9,804 bases of DNA, taken from Ruminococcus flavefaciens. Its GTDB lineage: Bacteria; Bacillota; Clostridia; Oscillospirales; Ruminococcaceae. The notes under the pieces were generated by a model. The model saw only the letters and a list, made by a program, of their open reading frames with translations. It made no database searches and had not been told where the DNA came from. Below, piece by piece: positions 5,117 through 9,804 of this stretch. Where the stretch lies: assembly GCA_902792495.1 (NCBI GenBank), contig CADBAC010000022.1:1-9804 (forward strand), written 5' to 3'. The stretch's first letter is position 1, and every line of letters begins with the position of its first letter. The position numbers were made by a program, and so were the translations under genes.

Positions 5117-6169
5117 TCACTTGCTGTATATCTTATCACATATGTATTTCACGGGTACTTCTTCCGTGCACCATACCTCATTTTCGGTAACTCCGAAAGT
5201 GAAGCCGTCACGGTACATCTCCGAAGCGGCTATTTTCAGCACTACGGGAGTTTTATGCCAGCGTTCTGCGGACTGCCATGCCTTGCTGATATCAGCCTGA
5301 GTATGAACTGCATGGCGCTTCATTTTCTTTATTGCTCCGCTTTCCTCAATAGCTTCCAGAGCCTTTGAAGTAGTGCCGTGATACAGGAATTCGGGAGGTT
5401 CGCAGAATGTAAGTTCAGGCTCGACCCACGGTATGGAATGTCCCTGACAGCACTTTATTTTTTCGTGTTTTTCATCGAATCTGTATCGGCCTTTGTTGTC
5501 CTCGGAAACTATCTCCTCCAGCAGTTCGCTGTCCAGCTTATAGCCGCTGAAACGGTTAACTCCGCTGATGAGCTGTCCGACAGATACCCAGCCGTGTGAG
5601 TCCATATCCAGTTCTGCTTTTTCGGGCTGATGGCGCAGAAGCAGACACAGATACTTTGATAATTCATTTTTTGTTTTTGTTGATGCCATTGATTTCACCT
5701 TCCTTAATTTTTTTATTATTTCTGTGTGAGTGATAACGAATCCGTTTTGCAGATACATTGCCGCTGCTTTTTTATTCACATCCGCAACATGGAGAAATAT
5801 CCTTTCGGCATTTCTTTTTTGCAGATATTCCACGGCAAACCTGAGAAGTCGGCGGCCGCAGCCATTATTACGATATTTCTCAGCAACAAACAGGTCGTCT
5901 ATTTCATTGCCGTAAACTGCAACAGAGCCGAGAATACAGCCGTTTTCTTCAAGGATGAAAATTCTGTCACTGAGACTTGCCAGTTCGTCAAAGCTTTTAC
6001 AGCATTCACGGGGCAGTCCGAGAGAAGTCCGCATTTCTGAGAAGCTGTCCTCATACAGCTTTTTGTACTCGGGATAATCGGAAGCTTTATAATTACTCAG
6101 CTGTATGTCTTCGGTTATGGGTCCGCCTGTGTAGTCCATTTCGTGAACGAGGAAGCTTGCGGCGGTCAT
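5117..6169 (-). CDS. kptA: Fusion of GNAT acetyltransferase and KptA/Tpt1 RNA 2'-phosphotransferase
   Basis: One continuous 350-aa frame joining two enzymes. The N-terminal part (to about residue 155) is a GNAT domain with DDLFVAEKYRNNGCGRRLL, carrying the R-x-x-G-x-G acetyl-CoA loop, and a terminal NKKAAAMYLQNGF. From residue 161 to the end is a full-length KptA/Tpt1 domain of 190 residues: LLLRHQP, DSHGWV, GRYRF, QGHS, LYHGTT, VVLKIAASEM and VWCTEEVP. In its own numbering R19, H20, R70 and R125 fit the Arg-His-Arg-Arg catalytic set of Tpt1. Tpt1 removes an internal 2'-phosphate from RNA using NAD+, releasing ADP-ribose cyclic phosphate; its natural role in bacteria is unclear. The usual RHG before PVVL is altered to RWHKT. 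The ATG at 6169 overlaps the SDR stop (ATGA); a GTG four codons earlier is a weaker choice. A strong internal start at the junction means KptA may also be made alone. Confidence 0.85.
   Translation of the reverse strand: MTAASFLVHEMDYTGGPITEDIQLSNYKASDYPEYKKLYEDSFSEMRTSLGLPRECCKSFDELASLSDRIFILEENGCILGSVAVYGNEIDDLFVAEKYRNNGCGRRLLRFAVEYLQKRNAERIFLHVADVNKKAAAMYLQNGFVITHTEIIKKLRKVKSMASTKTKNELSKYLCLLLRHQPEKAELDMDSHGWVSVGQLISGVNRFSGYKLDSELLEEIVSEDNKGRYRFDEKHEKIKCCQGHSIPWVEPELTFCEPPEFLYHGTTSKALEAIEESGAIKKMKRHAVHTQADISKAWQSAERWHKTPVVLKIAASEMYRDGFTFGVTENEVWCTEEVPVKYICDKIYSK
5687..5705 (-). promoter_or_regulatory. Internal ribosome binding site and ATG for stand-alone KptA
   Basis: On the minus strand AAGGAAGG (5705-5698) lies 8 nt before an in-frame ATG (5689-5687). 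That ATG is followed by A-rich codons typical of real initiation sites. It falls exactly where a normal 190-aa KptA protein begins. A run of seven A's (5714-5708) precedes the SD; removing one A would give the upstream GNAT a TAA stop right before the SD. Two products, the fusion and free KptA, are therefore likely, or the fusion is recent. Confidence 0.7.
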
Positions 6170-6882
6170 TTCAACATCCACCCATTATCGCCGTGATAGA
6201 TCATAAGTTTTGTCATGCCGCCGTCTATGCAGATATTCTCGCCTGTGATGAAGCCTGCCTTATCGGAGCAGAGAAACAGCACCATATTGGCGATATCAAG
6301 GGGATTCCCCACACGGCCGCAAGGCTGCTGATAAGCGTCGGGGCCTTCGTAGACCTTGTATGACGTATCTATCCAGCCGGGCGAAATGGAGTTCACACGC
6401 ACCTTTCCTGCGAGACTTACGGCGAGAGCATGGGTAAGCGCCGCAATGCCGCCCTTTGCCGCAGTGTAACTCTCGGTCTGCGGCTGACTCATTCGGTCAC
6501 GGGAGGACGAAATATTGATGATACAGCCGCCCTTATTAAAGTGTGGAGCGAACAGCTTTGACAGATAAAACGGCGCAGTTACGCCTACCGCCATAGCGTA
6601 CTGGAAATCCTCATAGGTGCACTCGTCAATGCCTTTCATTATCGGCAGGGCATTGTTGACGAGGTAGTCAATGTGACCGTGCTTGGCAATGACTTCCTCC
6701 GCAAACCTTTCAAGCACAGTCTTGTCGGAAATATCGCCCACAAAGTGGTCTCCCTCGGCTTTGTCTATGACGTATACCTTAGCACCGTTTTTGCGGAATT
6801 CCTCGGCTATGCACTTGCCGATACCATTTGCACCGCCTGTTATTACGGCTACTTTGTTTTTGAATAGATTATCGTTGTTCAT
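6166..6882 (-). CDS. Short-chain dehydrogenase/reductase (SDR)
   Basis: A 238-aa classical SDR. Visible: the cofactor-binding TGGANGIG (residues 15-22); Asp40 after the second strand, favouring NAD(H) over NADP(H); NNAL (76-79) where NNAG is usual; catalytic S126, Y139 and K143 with YTAAK; then SPGWIDT; and a C-terminal ENICIDGGMTKLMIY. It should oxidise an alcohol or reduce a carbonyl on an unknown small molecule. The ATG at 6882 is chosen because GAGGCG lies 7 nt upstream. An in-frame ATG at 6903 overlaps the stop of the preceding gene as ATGA and could add seven residues by coupling. The stop overlaps the next gene's start. Confidence 0.92.
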   Translation of the reverse strand: MNNDNLFKNKVAVITGGANGIGKCIAEEFRKNGAKVYVIDKAEGDHFVGDISDKTVLERFAEEVIAKHGHIDYLVNNALPIMKGIDECTYEDFQYAMAVGVTAPFYLSKLFAPHFNKGGCIINISSSRDRMSQPQTESYTAAKGGIAALTHALAVSLAGKVRVNSISPGWIDTSYKVYEGPDAYQQPCGRVGNPLDIANMVLFLCSDKAGFITGENICIDGGMTKLMIYHGDNGWMLK

Positions 6883-6899
6883 TTTTTCGCCTCGATTCT

Positions 6900-7631
6900 T
6901 CATAGTTCAGTATGATAAAAAAACGGCTTATTATTGCTGCACTTTAAAAGAGAAGCTATGAGTTCTCTGATAGCTTCGTGAGTGTACACGTCTTTGCTGA
7001 TGATAAAATAATCTCTGACCGAGAAACGTCTGAATGTGACAACTTGTATCAAATCACGTTCAGCTTCCGTTTCTTCACACAGTTTGCTTAGTATTTCGTT
7101 AAAGTAGTCAGATTCCTTTTTTCTGCTCCGATGATTATATATGATCACCGCTTTGTGTTCTTTCAGATAATCATTTACTTCGCTGTAATAAGTGTATTTA
7201 ACACTTTTAGCTGCCCCTTTTCTGACAGATCGGCAAAGAAGCCCATTGTCGGGGTCAAGGAAAACGATTTCGCTTTTTTCAAGATTTTTCATTGCGGCAT
7301 TATGCCATTTTTCACGCTTCTCATTTTCTCTCGGCATTAACTTATTATAATAGACCGCATTTTTTATCAGATCAAGTTTTTCAAGCATTTTTATAGAATG
7401 TTTTTCTTTCATTTTTTCAAAAGCTTCTGCAATATCGGGAGCATAATTCTCGTAACCTGTTAAGTCACGGTATTTGCCGTCTTCCTGTTTGAAACTGCCG
7501 TTTTTGTCTCGTTCAAATTCAAGTTCTCCGGGATCGTACCAGTTTATGCCTATTCTGAATTTTTCCGAAAGTTTGCGTAGGAGTATGAATTTGCCGTAAT
7601 CTCCGATATCGCCTGCATATCTGTCCTGCAT
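6900..7631 (-). CDS. Uncharacterised protein with QDRYAGDIGDYGK and FLDPDNGL motifs
   Basis: A 243-aa soluble protein that I recognise only as a member of an unnamed bacterial family. Its first residues, MQDRYAGDIGDYGKF, and the strand FLDPDNGL (124-131) look highly conserved in character, as do GINWY (28-32) and IIYNHRSRK further on. The hydrophobic strand ending in DPDNG resembles motif IV (DPP-type) of Rossmann-fold methyltransferases and the related three-Cys-motif partner proteins, so a nucleic-acid or nucleotide enzyme is possible but unproven. No transmembrane segment or signal peptide is visible. The start has GAGGTG 7 nt upstream, overlapping the esterase stop 9 nt away, and the stop overlaps a possible SDR start. 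By eye the gene is more AT-rich than the SDR and esterase genes beside it, a hint of separate origin. Confidence 0.75.
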   Translation of the reverse strand: MQDRYAGDIGDYGKFILLRKLSEKFRIGINWYDPGELEFERDKNGSFKQEDGKYRDLTGYENYAPDIAEAFEKMKEKHSIKMLEKLDLIKNAVYYNKLMPRENEKREKWHNAAMKNLEKSEIVFLDPDNGLLCRSVRKGAAKSVKYTYYSEVNDYLKEHKAVIIYNHRSRKKESDYFNEILSKLCEETEAERDLIQVVTFRRFSVRDYFIISKDVYTHEAIRELIASLLKCSNNKPFFYHTEL

Positions 7632-7640
7632 AACTGCACC

Positions 7641-8303
7641 TCACTTCATCATCCATCTTATTCCTTTAGCCAGCCGCATTTCAGGTTCATTGAAATGTCC
7701 GCCCTCGTTCCATTCAAGGATGTGACGGGACACGTTTTTATCTTCGCATATTATCTCATACTGCCTGCGTGTGCAGTCTCCGACAGTGGCCATAATGCGG
7801 TCACGGGCCTTTTCTTCACGGTCGCCCAGACTGATATACACACAGCTGTCAGGCGGTGCGCTATGGCTTTCAGCATAGCTTATCCAGTCACCGAACCACA
7901 GCGAACCCGAACAGCTTATGACTCCGCTGAACAGTCCCGTTTCATAGAATGCCCACAAGCTGAAAAGTCCTGCTAGCGAATAGCCGCATATGATACGTCT
8001 CCCCGTGAGACCGTATTCTTTTTCACAATATGGTATGCACTCATCCGCAAGCCGGTCAAGAGTTCTGCGTCCGCCGCCTGCAAATGACATTTTCTTGTTC
8101 AGAGTAAACTCCCACGGCGAGAAGTCGGAGTCCCAGTCATCGGATTCGTAAACGATGAAGTTGCATTTCACATCGCCGCACAAAGCGATGACTTTGCTGA
8201 AAGAATCGCAGCTGTCCGCCATTTCGCCAAGATAAACCGTGGGAAGATCGGTGCCGTTTATGACAATGCGGCAGTTTCTGCCCGAGATAGTTACAGTCTC
8301 CAT
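7641..8303 (-). CDS. Esterase-D/IroE-like alpha/beta hydrolase
   Basis: A 220-aa putative serine hydrolase and the first gene of the minus-strand operon. The nucleophile elbow is GYSLAG with S109, followed by LFSLWAFYETGLFSGVISCSGSLWF, which is typical of the putative esterase family that includes enterobactin esterases and esterase D. An acid in SLGDREEKAR (near residue 160) and H203 in NEGGHF complete a plausible triad. No signal peptide is seen, so it is cytoplasmic. Members of this family are often somewhat longer; the N-terminus here is compact. An AAAGGAGG site (8316-8309) lies 5 nt before the ATG, the strongest SD in the operon. The substrate is unknown; an acyl ester or thioester is likely from the family. 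Confidence 0.87.
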   Translation of the reverse strand: METVTISGRNCRIVINGTDLPTVYLGEMADSCDSFSKVIALCGDVKCNFIVYESDDWDSDFSPWEFTLNKKMSFAGGGRRTLDRLADECIPYCEKEYGLTGRRIICGYSLAGLFSLWAFYETGLFSGVISCSGSLWFGDWISYAESHSAPPDSCVYISLGDREEKARDRIMATVGDCTRRQYEIICEDKNVSRHILEWNEGGHFNEPEMRLAKGIRWMMK

Positions 8304-8332
8304 AGCCGCCTCCTTTGGTGTTTGTTATCAAT

Positions 8333-8361
8333 AGTATATCATAAAAGCAGGGCATATTCAA
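8333..8361 (-). promoter_or_regulatory. Predicted sigma-A promoter of the six-gene minus-strand operon
   Basis: On the minus strand TTGAAT (8361-8356), a 17-bp spacer and TATACT (8338-8333) give a good housekeeping promoter, with a start near 8326 and a leader of about 22 nt. It faces away from the promoter of the 78-aa gene about 100 bp to the right. The -35 sits in the middle of an inverted repeat. Confidence 0.8.
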
Positions 8362-8371
8362 GATGTCCTGC
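8347..8371. promoter_or_regulatory. Inverted repeat centred on the -35 box (putative operator)
   Basis: GCAGGGCAT (8347-8355), 7 nt and ATGTCCTGC (8363-8371) form a 9-bp dyad with one non-matching pair. The loop exactly contains the -35 hexamer of the minus-strand promoter. A regulator bound to both arms would cover the -35. The binder is unknown. Confidence 0.45.
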
Positions 8372-8433
8372 AAGTTATGGTATTCTTATTTTGCAATTCC
8401 ATTCAGGAATGACAAGCTATGAAAAATAGATAT

Positions 8434-8462
8434 TTTACATTCCTGCAAACCTGTGTTATACT
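8434..8462 (+). promoter_or_regulatory. Predicted sigma-A promoter of the 78-aa gene / hydrolase operon
   Basis: TTTACA (8434-8439), 17 bp and TATACT (8457-8462) give a good promoter with a start near 8469 and a leader of roughly 20 nt before the ATG at 8488. Confidence 0.8.
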
Positions 8463-8472
8463 GTAATTACAG
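8461..8472. promoter_or_regulatory. Perfect 12-bp palindrome over the start site (putative operator)
   Basis: CTGTAATTACAG is fully self-complementary and overlaps the last two bases of the -10 box and the predicted start of transcription. This is a typical repressor site. No repressor with a DNA-binding domain is encoded in this operon. Confidence 0.5.
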
Positions 8473-8487
8473 AAACGGGGGTGCGTT

Positions 8488-8724
8488 ATGGCAAATGCGG
8501 CTGACAGGATCGCCTGCATAAGAGAGAATCTTCTCGATGCGGGAATGACTGACGAATGTGCAGAAAAGTGTATGAGAATGCTTGATGAAGGCGATATTCC
8601 GGCTCTTGAAAGACTGCTTGAACAGCACAGAAGGGAACTGCTCGATGAGGTGCACAAATACACCTCTCAGCTGGATTGCCTTGACTATTTCACCTATACA
8701 ATGAAGAAAAACGGAGGTATATGA
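8488..8724 (+). CDS. Small helical protein resembling the coiled-coil of MerR regulators
   Basis: A 78-aa, highly charged, all-helical-looking protein. The segment LERLLEQHRRELLDEVHKYTSQLDCLDYFTY (about residues 39-69) matches the style of the C-terminal dimerisation helix of MerR-family regulators (L..HR..LL......LD). The N-terminal part (residues 1-37) has no winged-helix motif and holds three Cys residues (10, 25, 29). I do not recognise a named family, although similar short proteins seem common in Clostridia. GGGGG (8477-8481) lies 6 nt before the ATG. The stop is 1 nt before the hydrolase start, and the hydrolase SD is inside this gene, so the two are made together. It could be a partner or adaptor of the hydrolase, or a protein that titrates a MerR-type regulator. 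Confidence 0.8.
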   Translation: MANAADRIACIRENLLDAGMTDECAEKCMRMLDEGDIPALERLLEQHRRELLDEVHKYTSQLDCLDYFTYTMKKNGGI

Positions 8725-8725
8725 T

Positions 8726-9724
8726 ATGAAAGAAGAAATGCTCACATTAACACAGGAATGGGATAAGACTTTCCCAAAGTCAGACAAGGTATCACACAAG
8801 AAAGTGACATTCCATAATCGTTACGGCGTCACACTTGCGGCTGATATGTACACACCTGAAAATGCTGACGGCAAACTCCCTGCAATAGCTGTATGCGGAC
8901 CTTTCGGCGCTGTCAAGGAACAGTGCAGCGGACTCTATGCGCAGACTCTGGCAGAGCGTGGATTCCTCACCATTGCCTTCGACCCGTCATTCACGGGCGA
9001 GAGCGGCGGTCAGCCGAGATATATGGCATCGCCTGACATAAATACCGAAGATTTCATGGCGGCTGTGGACTTCCTTTCAGTGCAGGATAACATCGACCCC
9101 GACTGCATAGGAATTCTCGGTATCTGCGGATGGGGCGGAATGGCTGTGAATACTGCGGCACTTGATACACGTATAAAGGCCACTGTTGCATCCACAATGT
9201 ACGATATGACAAGAGTAAATGCCAACGGCTATTTTGATTCCGAGGACAGCGAGGAGAAGCGCTACGAGAAAAAAGCCGCACTCAATGCTCAGCGAATCAC
9301 CGACTACAAGGCAGGCGAGTACGCACTCGGCGGCGGAGTCATCGATCCACTTCCCGAAGACGCTCCCTACTTTGTCAAGGACTATCACAGCTACTACAAG
9401 ACCGAAAGAGGATATCATCCACGTTCACTTAATTCCAACGGCGGATGGAATGTTATCGGCTGTATGTCGTTCATGAATCAGCCTATCCTGAAGTACAGCA
9501 ACGAGATACGCTCAGCAGTTATGATAATGCACGGAGACAAGGCTCACTCATTCTATTTCGGCAAGGATGCATTTGAGAATATGACCGGGGACAGCAAATA
9601 CACCGATAACAAGGAACTGCTCGTTATCGAGGGTGCTTCACATACCGACCTTTACGACGGCGGAGACAATAACGCTATACCATTCGACAAGCTTGCAGAG
9701 TTTTACAATAAGTATCTGAAATAA
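8726..9724 (+). CDS. Alpha/beta hydrolase with Cys nucleophile (YcjY / dienelactone hydrolase-like)
   Basis: A 332-aa cytoplasmic alpha/beta hydrolase of the group that includes YcjY and dienelactone-hydrolase-like enzymes. The nucleophile elbow reads GICGWGG with C134 where most esterases have Ser. The acid is probably D271 in MHGDKAHS and the base H306 in EGASHTDLYD. The core strand LPAIAVCGPFGAVKEQ carries the oxyanion-hole region, and FDPSFTGESGG (85-95) is the usual strand-loop of the family. No signal peptide is visible. GGAGGT (8713-8718) precedes the ATG. In many Firmicutes such hydrolases sit beside MerR-type regulators, in keeping with the MerR-coil-like protein encoded just upstream. 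The substrate is unknown. Confidence 0.9.
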   Translation: MKEEMLTLTQEWDKTFPKSDKVSHKKVTFHNRYGVTLAADMYTPENADGKLPAIAVCGPFGAVKEQCSGLYAQTLAERGFLTIAFDPSFTGESGGQPRYMASPDINTEDFMAAVDFLSVQDNIDPDCIGILGICGWGGMAVNTAALDTRIKATVASTMYDMTRVNANGYFDSEDSEEKRYEKKAALNAQRITDYKAGEYALGGGVIDPLPEDAPYFVKDYHSYYKTERGYHPRSLNSNGGWNVIGCMSFMNQPILKYSNEIRSAVMIMHGDKAHSFYFGKDAFENMTGDSKYTDNKELLVIEGASHTDLYDGGDNNAIPFDKLAEFYNKYLK

Positions 9725-9804
9725 GAACCTTTCCACATAGGGATTCATGCACGTCTTTTCGTCAAATTTTGCCGGTGACTGTGTTAAAAATCCTTGAAGG
9801 GCGG
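9725..9804. other. Terminal intergenic stretch without a supported gene
   Basis: No hairpin terminator is visible after the hydrolase stop, and no frame here has both a start site and a credible protein. One minus-strand frame stays open to the window edge but overlaps the hydrolase gene and has no recognisable product. The stretch may be the beginning of an intergenic repeat, since its composition differs from the neighbouring gene, but no second copy is present in this window. Confidence 0.3.

Noticed and set aside
4216..6169. The two GNAT domains as a recent duplication
   Set aside because: Apart from the R-x-x-G-x-G/A loop their sequences differ throughout, so they are separate family members.
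8396..8410. Short inverted repeat ATTCC-N5-GGAAT between the divergent promoters
   Set aside because: Only 5-bp arms; easily expected by chance in AT-rich intergenic DNA and not aligned with a promoter element.
8488..9724. Toxin-antitoxin pair (small protein followed by larger enzyme)
   Set aside because: The larger protein is a metabolic-type alpha/beta hydrolase and the small one resembles a MerR coil; neither looks like a known toxin or antitoxin.
1..9804. CRISPR array, tRNA, rRNA, insertion sequence or phage genes
   Set aside because: No regularly spaced repeats, cloverleaf-like segments, transposase or integrase motifs, or phage structural genes were seen on either strand.

Overview
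The window looks like chromosomal DNA of a low-to-mid-GC Firmicute, most likely a gut clostridium of the Ruminococcus type. The evidence is strong Shine-Dalgarno sites, near-consensus sigma-A promoters, dense overlapping operons (TAATG and ATGA junctions) and the gene families present. This placement is inferred from style and family content; there is no rRNA or other phylogenetic marker. I see no tRNA, CRISPR array, insertion sequence or prophage gene.

Layout. (1) 1-335, minus strand: the N-terminal part of a GrpB/UPF0157-family protein, cut by the window edge. (2) 336-636: a divergent control region. It holds an extended -10 promoter for the grpB-like gene with a perfect 13-bp palindrome in its spacer, a 15-bp stem-loop in that gene's leader, a full-consensus promoter facing right, and a probable operator at its start site. 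(3) 637-4194, plus strand: a five-gene operon of YtrA-type GntR repressor, ABC ATPase, two six-helix ABC-2-type permeases and a CPBP (CAAX-protease-like) membrane protein. It ends in a strong hairpin terminator. (4) 8303 down to 4216, minus strand: a six-gene operon from its own promoter. The order is esterase-like alpha/beta hydrolase, an uncharacterised protein with a DPDNG motif, a short-chain dehydrogenase/reductase, a GNAT acetyltransferase fused to a KptA/Tpt1 RNA 2'-phosphotransferase, a small cysteine-peptidase-fold-like protein, and a second GNAT acetyltransferase. (5) 8434-9724, plus strand: a divergent two-gene operon of a 78-aa helical protein resembling the dimerisation coil of MerR regulators, and an alpha/beta hydrolase with a Cys nucleophile. 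(6) 9725-9804: a tail with no gene assigned.

How the genes work together. The first operon reads as a self-regulated exporter or cell-envelope stress cassette: the repressor probably binds just downstream of its own promoter, and the ATPase and two permeases make one transporter. The six-gene minus-strand operon is the less explained part. It contains an NAD-dependent RNA-end enzyme, two acetyltransferases, a possible peptidase-fold protein and an unknown protein, all tightly coupled. It may be a functional module or a loose collection of accessory enzymes; the sequence alone cannot decide. The most striking single feature is the GNAT-KptA fusion. A strong internal ribosome binding site and start codon sit exactly at the domain junction, and a run of seven A's lies just before them.
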